A stretch of DNA of 58,505 bases from Prevotellaceae bacterium UBA1743 (GTDB taxonomy: Bacteria > Bacteroidota > Bacteroidia > Bacteroidales > Bacteroidaceae). The stretch covers positions 1 to 58,505 of the forward strand of contig DCHV01000050.1 of the NCBI GenBank assembly GCA_002314945.1. Direction: 5' to 3'. Shown here piece by piece: positions 33,259-42,009 of this stretch; the first letter of the stretch is position 1; each line of letters starts with the position of its first letter. The notes beneath the pieces were generated by a model. That model had not been told where the DNA came from and did no database searches. It worked only from the letters and a program-made list of their open reading frames with translations. The translations under genes and the position numbers were made by a program.

Positions 33259-33771
33259 TCAATTGGAATACCCGAGTTTTAAGAGAACCTCGTTGGAGAT
33301 GTCCACCTTGGGGCTGGCGAAGATAATCCCCGCATCACTGGCACGATCAAGCACGAGTGAATAGCCTTTCTGATCTGAGATTTCCTTTACAGCATTGTAA
33401 ATCTCATCTTGAATAGGAGCCATGAGACTCTCTCTCTTCTTGTAGAGTTCTCCTTCAGGACCGAAATACTTCTTCTTCAGTTCGGCTGCTTCCTTTTCTT
33501 TTGCTACAATTGCTTCCTCGCTCTTGGTCTTCTGCTCGTCGCTCAGGAATACAGATTCCGACTGGTACGTCTTGTATAGCGTCTGAGCCTCGGTAGTGAG
33601 AGCCTCTACTTCAGCCTGCCATTTCTTGCTCACTTGATTGAGTTGCTCGTTGGCCCGTTCGTAGGCAGGCACGTTCTTCAGGATATAATCCATATCCACC
33701 AGGGCGAATTTCTGCGCCTTTGCCGAGATTGCCATGATGGCAAGCGTCAGCATCATAAGTAATTTTTTCAT
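33259..33771 (-). CDS. OmpH/Skp-family periplasmic chaperone, first tandem copy
   Basis: A 170-residue exported chaperone: signal MKKLLMMLTLAIMAISAKAQ, then KFALVDMDYILKNVPAYERANEQLNQVSKKWQAEVEAL, a coiled-coil arm, and YSLVLDRASDAGIIFASPKVDISNEVLLKLGY. It lies 36 bp after bamA and should be co-expressed with it. The signal peptide supports the start at 33771, not the in-frame ATG at 33789. Confidence 0.87.
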   Translation of the reverse strand: MKKLLMMLTLAIMAISAKAQKFALVDMDYILKNVPAYERANEQLNQVSKKWQAEVEALTTEAQTLYKTYQSESVFLSDEQKTKSEEAIVAKEKEAAELKKKYFGPEGELYKKRESLMAPIQDEIYNAVKEISDQKGYSLVLDRASDAGIIFASPKVDISNEVLLKLGYSN

Positions 33772-33807
33772 ATCTTGTCGTGTTTTCATCCTTGAATATA
33801 TGTGATA

Positions 33808-36441
33808 TCAAAACTCTTGTCCCAAAATGAAATGGAAATGACTACCGGCGTATGTCTTGCTTCCGAATACGCTGTCGAATCCGTATGCCCAGTCAATACC
33901 CAGCAAGCCCACCATAGGAAGGAAGATACGTACTCCAGCTCCCATAGATCGCTTCAAGTCAAAGGGGTTGAGGTCCTTGATCTGATTCCATGCATTACCC
34001 GCTTCGGCAAACGCAAGTCCGTAGATATTGGTGCTTCCTCCGAGCATAAAGGGATAGCGCAGTTCCACAGAGAAACGGTCATAGGCATAACCGCTGGCGC
34101 CACTTGGGGTGAGGGAGCCATTGTCATAACCTCGCAATCCGATGGTCTCAGTCGCGTAAGTAGTACTGTATCCGCTCATTCCGTCGCCACCCACATAGAA
34201 GGTCTCGAAGGGAGAACGCTTGTATTTGTTGTAATGCCCCAAAATACCCATCTCTACTCGAGTCATGAGTACAAAACACTTATTGTTGCCCGACAGAGGA
34301 GTATAGGTGCGGCTCTTGAACTTCCACTTGTGGTATTCAATCCAACGGTACTTCTCCTGTGTCTCCTCCTGATAAGTGCTGGAGTAGTAATTGGTAGCGA
34401 GATTCTTGTAGTCCTTGTTGTCGAAAAGACTATAGGGAGGTGTGAGAGATACATTCATAGTCACCTCGGATCCTCGACGAGGATAAATCTGGTTGTCAGT
34501 ACTGTTTCGGCCCAGTGTAATGTTCAGGCTGATATTGTTGCAATGCCCATTCTGGATGAGGAAATACTGCCAGTCCTTGAGCATATATAAGGTGTAACTA
34601 AGGTCAGCATTGAGGGTGAAATAGTCATCTGGCCAACGGAGACGCTTACCCCAACCGAGGCTCAATCCAAACAACTGGACGTACTTGTCTGGATCGTAGT
34701 AGTTCTCGTAGTAGCTGATGCCATTGTTGCCATAGCCATACATATAGGAACTGTAGTAGTTGTTGTAGTAGGCACTGTTGTAGTAGTTGTCGGATACGTC
34801 TGTCTGTCGAGAGAAGAATGCACTCACGTTGAGCGTATTGGGACGTTTTCCTCCAAACCAAGGATTCATGTAACTGAGGCTATAAGCCTGGTAGTAGCGT
34901 CCGTTGGTTTGTCCACTGATGCTGAAGGTCTCGCCATTTCCCTGAGGCATGATACCTCGGCGAAGTCCGTCTTTGTCAAAGAGGTTGGCCATACAGAAGT
35001 TGCTAAACTTCAATCCAATCTTTCCGATCACACCCGTCTGTCCATAACCGAGTGAGAACTCTACCTGGTCGTTGCTCTTGCTGGTGAGACCCCAACCCAA
35101 ATCCACGGTACCATTGACAGCATCAGGTTCTATCTTGTAGTCGATGTTTTCTGCGTCAAAATGTCCGAGTGAGGCTATTTCACGATAAGAACGTTCCAAT
35201 GCCTCCTTGGAGAAAAGGTCGCCAGGTTTGTTACGCAATTCCCTACGTACGACATTCTCATATACACGGTCATTACCTGTGATGCGGACATGGCTCAGAT
35301 GAGCCTGCGGACCCTCGGTGATGCGCATTTCCAAATCGACGGAGTCACCCACGATATTCACTTCCACAGGATTAAGATTATAGAATACATATCCGTTGTT
35401 GTAGTATAGGTTGCCGATGGCATCCTCGTCGGCAGAGAGACGATCGTTCATGTGCTTCTGGTTATATACATCGCCCTTCTTCATCTGCAAGAGGTTGCTC
35501 AGGGCATCGGTAGGATACAACGTGTTGCCCACCCACTCGATGTTGCGGACATAGTATTTCTGTCCTTCGCTCACTTGAATGAATACATTCACATTTCCTT
35601 CAGGTGTCTGAGAAACGCTATCTACTTCGATAAGTGCATCACGATAACCCAACTCTGCATATTTGTTGATAAGGTTCTCCTTGGCCTCCTTGTACTTGCT
35701 ATCTACAAATTTCTTACTTCTGAACCAGCCTGCCATAGAGCCTTTTTCGTGGATTTTCTTCAGTACACCATTGTTTATCAAGGTTCCCTTGATTTTCTTG
35801 GTGGTCAAAGCCTTGTTGCCACTCAGAGTGATATGCTCGATTTTCACTTTGTTCTTCTTCACCACATTGACATCCACAATCACCTTGTCGGGTGCTGAGG
35901 CATCATCTCTCGACACAATGTTAATCTCGGCATTCTTGAATCCCTTGTCATCAAAATAGCGTTTACCTAATATTTTTGCACGGTCAATCATATTGGGTGT
36001 CAGCTGATTGTCCTGCACCAATCCTAATTTCTCCTTCAAGTCATCCTTCTCTCCCTTCTTCACGCCATTATAGTTGATCTGTGAGATGCGGGGACGTTGT
36101 GTAAGCATGACATGCAGATAGCATGAATCGCCCACTAAACTATCTACACTGATGGATACATTACTGAAAAGTCCATTCTTCCAATATCTGCGTACAGCTT
36201 TGGTGATTTCCTCGCCAGGGATAGTCACGGGGTCGCCAACTGAAAGACCGCTAAGTCCCTGAAGCAAATCGTCATCGTAGTTCTTGGCACCTTCCACCGT
36301 GATGGCGCCTATGAAATACTGTTTGGGAGTACGACTATAGTCAATGACAGGATTCACCTCCTTGTGTTTCAGTTCCTGAGCTTGCACAACCGAAGTCATG
36401 CCGACGAGCCATACTATAATAAGGTATATAATGCGTCGCAC
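33808..36441 (-). CDS. bamA: BamA outer-membrane protein assembly factor
   Basis: An 877-residue (GTG start) Omp85 protein, the core of the machinery that folds beta-barrel proteins into the outer membrane. It has a signal peptide (RRIIYLIIVWLVGMTSVVQAQ), POTRA domains over about residues 40-440 (KQYFIGAITVEGAKNYDDDLLQG; VNVFIQVSEGQKYYVRNIEWVGN) and a C-terminal barrel ending HFHFILGQEF with terminal Phe. An open frame reaches back to 36555, but that would put 38 residues before the signal peptide and overlap uppS by over 100 bp. GTG at 36441, 7 bp past the uppS stop, is preferred. A Tyr-rich loop (about 34700-34800) is unusual. Confidence 0.9.
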   Translation of the reverse strand: MRRIIYLIIVWLVGMTSVVQAQELKHKEVNPVIDYSRTPKQYFIGAITVEGAKNYDDDLLQGLSGLSVGDPVTIPGEEITKAVRRYWKNGLFSNVSISVDSLVGDSCYLHVMLTQRPRISQINYNGVKKGEKDDLKEKLGLVQDNQLTPNMIDRAKILGKRYFDDKGFKNAEINIVSRDDASAPDKVIVDVNVVKKNKVKIEHITLSGNKALTTKKIKGTLINNGVLKKIHEKGSMAGWFRSKKFVDSKYKEAKENLINKYAELGYRDALIEVDSVSQTPEGNVNVFIQVSEGQKYYVRNIEWVGNTLYPTDALSNLLQMKKGDVYNQKHMNDRLSADEDAIGNLYYNNGYVFYNLNPVEVNIVGDSVDLEMRITEGPQAHLSHVRITGNDRVYENVVRRELRNKPGDLFSKEALERSYREIASLGHFDAENIDYKIEPDAVNGTVDLGWGLTSKSNDQVEFSLGYGQTGVIGKIGLKFSNFCMANLFDKDGLRRGIMPQGNGETFSISGQTNGRYYQAYSLSYMNPWFGGKRPNTLNVSAFFSRQTDVSDNYYNSAYYNNYYSSYMYGYGNNGISYYENYYDPDKYVQLFGLSLGWGKRLRWPDDYFTLNADLSYTLYMLKDWQYFLIQNGHCNNISLNITLGRNSTDNQIYPRRGSEVTMNVSLTPPYSLFDNKDYKNLATNYYSSTYQEETQEKYRWIEYHKWKFKSRTYTPLSGNNKCFVLMTRVEMGILGHYNKYKRSPFETFYVGGDGMSGYSTTYATETIGLRGYDNGSLTPSGASGYAYDRFSVELRYPFMLGGSTNIYGLAFAEAGNAWNQIKDLNPFDLKRSMGAGVRIFLPMVGLLGIDWAYGFDSVFGSKTYAGSHFHFILGQEF

Positions 36442-36448
36442 AATCTTG

Positions 36449-37225
36449 CTACTTAATAAGTTTCTCCTGCTCGGCCTGCACTTGTTCACCCGTCTTGCCA
36501 TACCTGCGCTGGCGCTGGTAATAGGCATGGATAGCTTTATGCAAATCTTCCTCACTAAAGTCTGGCCAATAGGTGTCGCAGAAATAGAATTCGCTATAGG
36601 CGCATTGCCACAACAGGTAATTGCTGATGCGCAACTCGCCTCCAGTACGGATAAGCAAGTCAGGATCGGGCATATAGGATGTCTGTAGGTGCTGCGACAC
36701 GCAATCCTCGGTAATCTGTTCAGGAGTTATCTGTCCATCGGCCACCTTGCGTGCCAACTGTTGTACAGCATCTGTAATTTCCCACCGGCTGCTGTAACTG
36801 ATGGCCAATGTTACTGTCATGCGGGTGTTGCGACTGGTGTTATCCACACAATGCTGGAGGCAATCCCTGACTGGTGCTGAAAGTCTGTCCTTATCGCCAA
36901 TCAAACACATCCTCACATTATTGCGCATGAACAGGTCCTCTTCCATACTCTGCACAAACAGGTTCATCAACATTTCCACTTCTTTCGCTGGACGATTCCA
37001 GTTTTCGGTAGAGAATGTATAGAGAGTCAAGTATTTCACGCCGAGTCGTACGCATTCTTCCGTAATTTGGCGTACAGCCTTCACTCCTGCTGAATGTCCA
37101 GCCGACCTATCCAACCCTCTCTCACGAGCCCAACGCCCATTCCCATCCATGATGATGGCAATGTGCTCTGGTGCAGTTTGCTCCGTCGTGATAGTATTTT
37201 CTTCCTTATTCATATATTTTGTCAT
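36449..37225 (-). CDS. uppS: Undecaprenyl diphosphate synthase
   Basis: A 258-residue cis-prenyltransferase that condenses isopentenyl diphosphates with farnesyl diphosphate to make the lipid carrier for peptidoglycan and for the exopolysaccharide repeat units encoded upstream in the window. Motifs: HIAIIMDGNGRWARERG (catalytic Asp 27), TLYTFSTENW and the C-terminal DLLIRTGGELRISNYLLWQCAYSEFYF. The start overlaps the DUF6089 stop (ATGA region), and bamA follows after 7 bp. MNKEEN at 37213 is an alternative start. Confidence 0.93.
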   Translation of the reverse strand: MTKYMNKEENTITTEQTAPEHIAIIMDGNGRWARERGLDRSAGHSAGVKAVRQITEECVRLGVKYLTLYTFSTENWNRPAKEVEMLMNLFVQSMEEDLFMRNNVRMCLIGDKDRLSAPVRDCLQHCVDNTSRNTRMTVTLAISYSSRWEITDAVQQLARKVADGQITPEQITEDCVSQHLQTSYMPDPDLLIRTGGELRISNYLLWQCAYSEFYFCDTYWPDFSEEDLHKAIHAYYQRQRRYGKTGEQVQAEQEKLIK

Positions 37226-37968
37226 TCATTGTTACATTTTCTTCGTTTTGGACACATATCGTACGTGACAAAAGCCATCGTAAAGCAATAGCAGTCCTTG
37301 TTCTTGAACCCCGAACTCTTGATCCCATACGGGTATTTCAACTGAGCATGTTCATCAGAAGGAACATCCAGTTCGTCGGTGGTAGTGAAGCGAATCGTCC
37401 ATTCAAGCCCCACATTGAGGCGTGGACTCACCTTGTATTTCACTCCTAAGCCCACTGGCAGGTTCATTGCCAGGCGAGTGCCTGCACCACCAAATGCTGT
37501 AGTACATCCTACTCCCCCCAACATGTAGGGGGTAATGCGGCTCGTCTCCTTGTATCCTGTACCCATGCCGAAACCCCAGAAGTTCATCTCAAACTGAACA
37601 CCTATGTCCATGAGGTTCCTGCTAAAGGACACCTGAGTGGGAAGGCCTCCTGCAGAGGACTGACTCCAAGGATCCGTAGGAATGAAATAATCTTCGCTCG
37701 TACCGCTGATGTGGCCAAAGGAGAGATTTCCTTTTAGGGCCATTCGGGGATTGAAGATACGACGTACAATCAGGCCACCCATAGCTCCCATGTGTGCATA
37801 AGGTGTTCCGTTGGCGTCGCCCAGATAGAACGAGGTGCCCACCGAGGCTCCGAAGTCCATCTGATATTCCGTATCTGCACTCTGTGCCATGAGCGACACA
37901 GGGAACAGAAACATTGCCACGAGTATCAGTTGCGGGCAAATCCCAATCTGTTGAGTCTCCCGCGCCAT
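37222..37968 (-). CDS. DUF6089-family outer-membrane beta-barrel protein
   Basis: A 248-residue exported protein with signal MARETQQIGICPQLILVAMFLFPVSLMAQ. The mature part begins YQMDFGASVGTSFYLGDANGTP and is rich in alternating beta strands (MGAMGGLIVRRIFNPRMALKGNLSFGHISG, VGLGVKYKVSPRLNVGLEWTIRF), as in the DUF6089 barrel proteins encoded upstream of uppS-bamA in many Bacteroidales. The role is unknown; the fixed context suggests envelope biogenesis. It overlaps the DUF6242 gene by 43 bp and uppS by 4 bp. Confidence 0.8.
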   Translation of the reverse strand: MARETQQIGICPQLILVAMFLFPVSLMAQSADTEYQMDFGASVGTSFYLGDANGTPYAHMGAMGGLIVRRIFNPRMALKGNLSFGHISGTSEDYFIPTDPWSQSSAGGLPTQVSFSRNLMDIGVQFEMNFWGFGMGTGYKETSRITPYMLGGVGCTTAFGGAGTRLAMNLPVGLGVKYKVSPRLNVGLEWTIRFTTTDELDVPSDEHAQLKYPYGIKSSGFKNKDCYCFTMAFVTYDMCPKRRKCNNE

Positions 37969-39308
37969 ATTTGCCCGTTAGCTATCAGCCATATCACATC
38001 ATTCTCATCCACGGTAGCTGTAAGGGGTCCTCTGACTCCCTTCAACTCGAAAGGCAGATGCAGTTCTGGATCAGCCTTCCATGTGATACCGTGATCTTTA
38101 CTTATGTAAATATTGTCCAACGCCTGGTGATTCTTGCCCGCTCCACCGATGGCGTATGTGTATCCGTCGTACGGAAGCAGGGTGAGACACTCCAGCGAGG
38201 GACATGGGTAACGATTGTCCGAGGTAAGTGTGAAATACACCCATTCTGCCTCAGCCTCATCCTGAGAGTCGAACCACATCTTGCTCCACACGACGCACTC
38301 CTCTTCGGGTGAAGATGACCGTGCGCCACACATCAAGATGCGATAGTTTCCATTGTCCTGTTGATAGAAGCGGCTACACAACCGAGAATCGGGAAGCCAC
38401 TCTGTACCTGTGTCCAATTTTTCCACATTCCACTCTATAGCGTCGGTCGAGGCAAACACTTGCCCATTAGCCAAGGTGTAGTAGCCTTTGTCCGTCACAG
38501 CCACCAGTCGCTGACCAAGGAAAGTGCTTCCAAGTTGTGTCCAGGAAGTACCATCAGAAGAAAGGAATAGCATACCATCAGATGTGCTTACGTAGAGAGT
38601 GTCACGATATTCCAATAACGATTCGACTATCGTGCTGGATGGGAGATTGGTATCAACGATTGTCCAACTTCCAGTCGCCTCACGATGTGCCATCTGTACA
38701 ACCTGGGCGCTGTTTTTGCCAAGGACCATGACAGTATTTCCCAATGTGGTAGCACGCATCTCGTTGAAGAAGCCCAAACGATGCTCTGTAGTGTCCGTGT
38801 GGTGCCAGTACAAGGAATCGCCTTGCTGCTGATGGATGTTCAACTTGAGCGTATAGATACGACTGTGAATCTGGTCGGCTGCTACGACTTTTAACTGAAG
38901 TGGGTGAGTCAAGTCCAAACTATCCGTACTGTTGTAGGTCGTCCATGCCTCGGTAGTATCAACCGCAGAACGCCATCCCATTCCATCTCCATCAAACGAG
39001 ATGGTGACTAAGACAGAGGTTACTTTCGACTCGTAAAGAAGTGAATCTCTATTCTCGATAGTGAGCTTGTGCTGATCGATGGTCATGGGGAAATAAGTTC
39101 CGGAATAGGAGGTGTAGTAAACACTATCATTTCCTAAACTATCCTTTGTATGGATGGTACGCTTCAGGGAACCTAATTTTACGCTCTTGATATAACAATA
39201 GCTTTCCGGTTCTTCCGACTCATCATCACTCATGCACGATGCCGCCAACAGGGACAGAGAGCCCAGAAAAAAGCAAAGAAATCTTGTCACTATGTTTGTT
39301 CCTCGCAT
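37926..39308 (-). CDS. DUF6242-family lipoprotein
   Basis: A 460-residue lipoprotein: signal ending SLSLLAASC (Cys 25) followed by MSDDESEEPES, an acidic stretch that resembles the Bacteroidetes surface-export signal. The N-terminal domain (about 25-160) is an immunoglobulin-like DUF6242 region. The rest is a beta-propeller-like repeat region (for example YVSTSDGMLFLSSDGTSWTQLGSTFLGQRLVAVTDKGYYTLANG). The function is unknown. The signal peptide sets the start at 39308 rather than 39350. It heads a transcript that probably continues into DUF6089, uppS, bamA, the skp genes and murI. Confidence 0.75.
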   Translation of the reverse strand: MRGTNIVTRFLCFFLGSLSLLAASCMSDDESEEPESYCYIKSVKLGSLKRTIHTKDSLGNDSVYYTSYSGTYFPMTIDQHKLTIENRDSLLYESKVTSVLVTISFDGDGMGWRSAVDTTEAWTTYNSTDSLDLTHPLQLKVVAADQIHSRIYTLKLNIHQQQGDSLYWHHTDTTEHRLGFFNEMRATTLGNTVMVLGKNSAQVVQMAHREATGSWTIVDTNLPSSTIVESLLEYRDTLYVSTSDGMLFLSSDGTSWTQLGSTFLGQRLVAVTDKGYYTLANGQVFASTDAIEWNVEKLDTGTEWLPDSRLCSRFYQQDNGNYRILMCGARSSSPEEECVVWSKMWFDSQDEAEAEWVYFTLTSDNRYPCPSLECLTLLPYDGYTYAIGGAGKNHQALDNIYISKDHGITWKADPELHLPFELKGVRGPLTATVDENDVIWLIANGQIWRGRLNRLGFARN

Positions 39309-39316
39309 GTTAATTA

Positions 39317-39351
39317 TGTGTACTTTTTCAAATAATGTGCAAAAGTACACA
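39317..39351. promoter_or_regulatory. Hairpin with embedded -7 box between ribD and the DUF6242 gene
   Basis: TGTGTACTTTT (39317-39327) pairs with AAAAGTACACA (39341-39351). On the minus strand the right arm contains TACTTTTG (39347-39340), a perfect TAnnTTTG box 31 bp upstream of the DUF6242 ATG. No clear -33 box is visible. It could terminate ribD transcripts and start the next operon. Confidence 0.5.
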
Positions 39352-39365
39352 TTTTTATTTGAATT

Positions 39366-40412
39366 TTATGCACGTCTATGCCGCGTTTTAAGTTTATTTA
39401 AGCACTTACGCACTTCATTTCCGTCTATTTCACACCTCTGCCACTCCATTTCGGCTGGTAAGACAGGTGCAGAAATGCCTTCTCCCAGCACGATAGGTGA
39501 TTGCTCCACACGAATAGCATCCCATAATCCAGCATCCAGAAATGCCTGCAATAGCGTACTACCTCCTTCCACAATAAGACTTTGTATTCCACGCTGATAC
39601 ATGTCGTTCATTATGTAGGATAAGTCCGCCTTGTCGTACACGATTGTAGCTGCTGAATCATCCCTTAGGCGGCAGGCTTGTGGCAATATGCCTTGAGAAT
39701 CGATGGTAAAACGTAAGGGTGAAGGGCCATCCCAATAACGGGTGGTGAGTGAAGGGTTGTCCGTCAATACTGTCCTGCTCCCTACCATGATGGCTTGGGA
39801 ATATGCCCTCAGCCGATGCACAAGTGCTTGGGTGAAAGGGGTGGAGAAGGCCACGGGAGAACCATCTTTTCGAGCGATAAAACCATCTGAAGACTGTGCC
39901 CATTTAAGCAGAATCCAAGGTCTATGTTCTTGGTGAAAGGTGATGAATCGTGCGTTCAGTTCGCGGCACTCACGTTCCATCACTCCTACTACGACTTTTA
40001 CTCCTGCCTCACGCAGTTTGCTGATGCCTGCTCCATTTACCTTGGCAAAAGGATCCATACATCCTACCACCACACGAGGAATGCCTTTCTCGATTATCAA
40101 GTCGGCACAGGGCGGAGTCTTCCCATAGTGTGAACAAGGCTCAAGGCTCACGTACAAAGTACTCTCTTTCAGAAGTTCTGGCTGTCGCACGCTACGTATT
40201 GCATTCACCTCGGCATGAGGTCCTCCACACCTTTGGTGAAAGCCTTCTCCTATGATGCGATTCTGATATACGATGACAGCACCCACCATCGGATTGGGAG
40301 GTGCTCCCATCATCCCCTTGCGAGCCAATTGGATGCATCTGGCCATGTAGCGACTATCCACCCATTCTGACATTGCTCCACTACCGGCTTTATCCTTCGA
40401 AATCCGAGACAT
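39366..40412 (-). CDS. ribD: Bifunctional riboflavin biosynthesis deaminase/reductase
   Basis: A 348-residue two-domain enzyme for steps 2 and 3 of riboflavin synthesis. The N-terminal deaminase has HAEVNA (His 66, Glu 68) and LEPCSHYGKTPPCADLI (Cys 93, Cys 102) as zinc ligands. The C-terminal reductase shows PWILLKWAQSSDGFIARKDG, MVGSRTVLTDNPSLTTR and SLIVEGGSTLLQAFL. It is divergent from prmC with a 61-bp gap, too short for an FMN riboswitch. MSEW at codon 14 is a possible shorter start. Confidence 0.92.
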   Translation of the reverse strand: MSRISKDKAGSGAMSEWVDSRYMARCIQLARKGMMGAPPNPMVGAVIVYQNRIIGEGFHQRCGGPHAEVNAIRSVRQPELLKESTLYVSLEPCSHYGKTPPCADLIIEKGIPRVVVGCMDPFAKVNGAGISKLREAGVKVVVGVMERECRELNARFITFHQEHRPWILLKWAQSSDGFIARKDGSPVAFSTPFTQALVHRLRAYSQAIMVGSRTVLTDNPSLTTRYWDGPSPLRFTIDSQGILPQACRLRDDSAATIVYDKADLSYIMNDMYQRGIQSLIVEGGSTLLQAFLDAGLWDAIRVEQSPIVLGEGISAPVLPAEMEWQRCEIDGNEVRKCLNKLKTRHRRA

Positions 40413-40435
40413 GAATCGAGAATTATGAATTACAA

Positions 40436-40469
40436 ATTGTGAGTATAAAAAATATTTTTTCTAATTTTG
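40436..40469 (+). promoter_or_regulatory. Promoter of prmC-recX
   Basis: ATTG (40436-40439), 22 bp, TAATTTTG (40462-40469). The box ends 4 bp before the prmC ATG, so transcription would begin at or next to the start codon. Confidence 0.5.
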
Positions 40470-40473
40470 CATC

Positions 40474-41301
40474 ATGAATCATATTCAGCAACTCCAGCAA
40501 GTCTATCCCCCCAGCGAAGCACGAGCCATCTACCGCCTGGTGATGGAAACACGTTTCGGCCTGAATCAGACAGACATTTTGCTTGGCAAAGATACACAAT
40601 TATCGGAAGAAAGTCAGTCGGAGCTGGAAAAAATTATCGGCAGACTTCTCACAAACGAACCTGTGCAGTATGTATTGGGCGAATGTGAGTTTTGCGGACA
40701 CACCTTCCATGTAGAACCAGGGGTGCTCATCCCACGCCCAGAGACAGAGGAACTTGTCGCCTGTGTATGCCGCCACATGCCTCCGGAAACTCACATCCTC
40801 GACCTCGGCACAGGTAGTGGATGTATTGCCGTTTCTTTGGCTTTACGAGGCTATCATGTGAGTGCACTTGATCTGTCACCTATAGCCTTGGAAATAGCAT
40901 CGGGAAATGCGCGAGCACTACATGCCGAGGTAGAATTTATACAAGAAAATATTTTACATCCATCTGTTTCAGACAGACAATGGGATGCACTGGTGAGCAA
41001 CCCACCCTACATCTGCGAATCGGAAGCATCCTCTATGCAACCTAATGTACTGGAGTACGAGCCAAGCATGGCTTTGTTTGTTCCTGATGATGATCCGTTG
41101 CGTTTTTATCGTGCTATTGTGGATTTTGCAAGAACGCACTTGCGAAAGCAGGGTAAACTCTTCTTTGAAATAAACAGAGCATTTAGTAATGAGATAGTTC
41201 AGTTACTTGAAGAAAGTGGCTTCCGGAATGTAGAATGCAGAAAAGATCAATTTGGGAACGACAGAATAGTATTAGGCACTTATGAAGGAAATGACGTATG
41301 A
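40474..41301 (+). CDS. prmC: Peptide chain release factor N5-glutamine methyltransferase
   Basis: A 275-residue SAM-dependent methyltransferase that methylates the GGQ glutamine of release factors. It has an N-terminal helical domain (1-80), the SAM-binding motif ILDLGTGSGCIAVSLALRG and the catalytic NPPY in DALVSNPPYICESE. The upstream box predicts a very short or absent 5' leader. recX begins inside its 3' end (overlap of 20 bp). Confidence 0.92.
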   Translation: MNHIQQLQQVYPPSEARAIYRLVMETRFGLNQTDILLGKDTQLSEESQSELEKIIGRLLTNEPVQYVLGECEFCGHTFHVEPGVLIPRPETEELVACVCRHMPPETHILDLGTGSGCIAVSLALRGYHVSALDLSPIALEIASGNARALHAEVEFIQENILHPSVSDRQWDALVSNPPYICESEASSMQPNVLEYEPSMALFVPDDDPLRFYRAIVDFARTHLRKQGKLFFEINRAFSNEIVQLLEESGFRNVECRKDQFGNDRIVLGTYEGNDV

Positions 41302-41737
41302 ACAAGCCTTGTGCAAAGCAGCTTCGCTATGCAGTTGTGCAGAACATTGTTCGCATGAGATAAAGGAAAAATTGATAAAGTGGGGGCTTTCTCCCGCTCA
41401 AGTTTCCAAGGCTATTGACTATTTGATAGATGAAAAATATATTGACAATTCAAGATTCGCCAGAGCCTATTGCCTTGATAAATCGCGCTACAATCGGTGG
41501 GGGCGTATCAAGATTCGGCAAATGCTTCGCATGATGGAACTTACGGATGCTGAGATTCAGGAAGGACTCTCTGCCATTGAATCATCCGAATATATTCACA
41601 TCCTCCGTGAAGTTGCCTTGCAGAAAGAACGCACTCTGAAGGAGGAGGATGAATACACTCGTCGGGGTAAACTCATCCGTCATCTCCTTTCACGAGGATT
41701 CGAGATGGATATAGTGATGAAGGAATTGGGGGGATGA
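41282..41737 (+). CDS. recX: RecX-family regulatory protein
   Basis: A 151-residue helical protein of the RecX family, which restrains RecA filaments. Three-helix repeats are visible: ALCKAASLCSCAEHCSHEIKEKLIKWGLSPAQVSKAIDYLIDEKYIDNSRFARAYCLDKSRYNRWGRIKIRQML, then LIRHLLSRGFEMDIVMKEL. It overlaps prmC by 20 bp; the ATG at 41291 is an alternative. recA is not in the window. Confidence 0.85.
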   Translation: MKEMTYEQALCKAASLCSCAEHCSHEIKEKLIKWGLSPAQVSKAIDYLIDEKYIDNSRFARAYCLDKSRYNRWGRIKIRQMLRMMELTDAEIQEGLSAIESSEYIHILREVALQKERTLKEEDEYTRRGKLIRHLLSRGFEMDIVMKELGG

Positions 41738-41773
41738 TAGTGCCCTGTTCATGTCAAAATAAATGGATATTCC

Positions 41774-41849
41774 AAGGGTACGATATCCCTTCGGTAACCC
41801 TTCGATAGCCCTTCGTAATGGTTTTTACTTGCATTGTCAAGATTTTTTG
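41774..41849 (+). repeat. Interspersed CCCTTC repeat, copy B
   Basis: Same design and spacing as the element at 31070-31145: AAGGGT, three CCCTTC units spaced 11 bp, and TGTCAAGAxTTTT 61 bp from the start. It lies in the 272-bp gap between recX and pyrE. Confidence 0.65.
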
Positions 41850-41946
41850 CAATTATTGCCAAATTTCGTCTTTGCAGGAGGGAATATGTTGAATTGGCGT
41901 GCCAACTTCTGAAAACGACTGATGGAATGAAATAGTATCCTTTCCA

Positions 41947-41978
41947 TTTGCCTGTATGGGGGAAAATCCGTACTTTTG
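41947..41978 (+). promoter_or_regulatory. Consensus promoter of pyrE
   Basis: TTTG (41947-41950), 20 bp, TACTTTTG (41971-41978), a perfect Bacteroidetes promoter with a leader of about 27 nt before the ATG at 42010. Confidence 0.8.
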
Positions 41979-42009
41979 CACGGAAATACTTTTTTAAAAT
42001 TGAATAGAC

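Noticed and set aside
36442..36555. Longer BamA starting at 36555
   Set aside because: It would place 38 residues before a clear signal peptide and overlap uppS extensively; GTG at 36441 fits the signal peptide.
40413..40473. FMN riboswitch upstream of ribD
   Set aside because: The gap is 61 bp, too short, and is shared with the prmC promoter.
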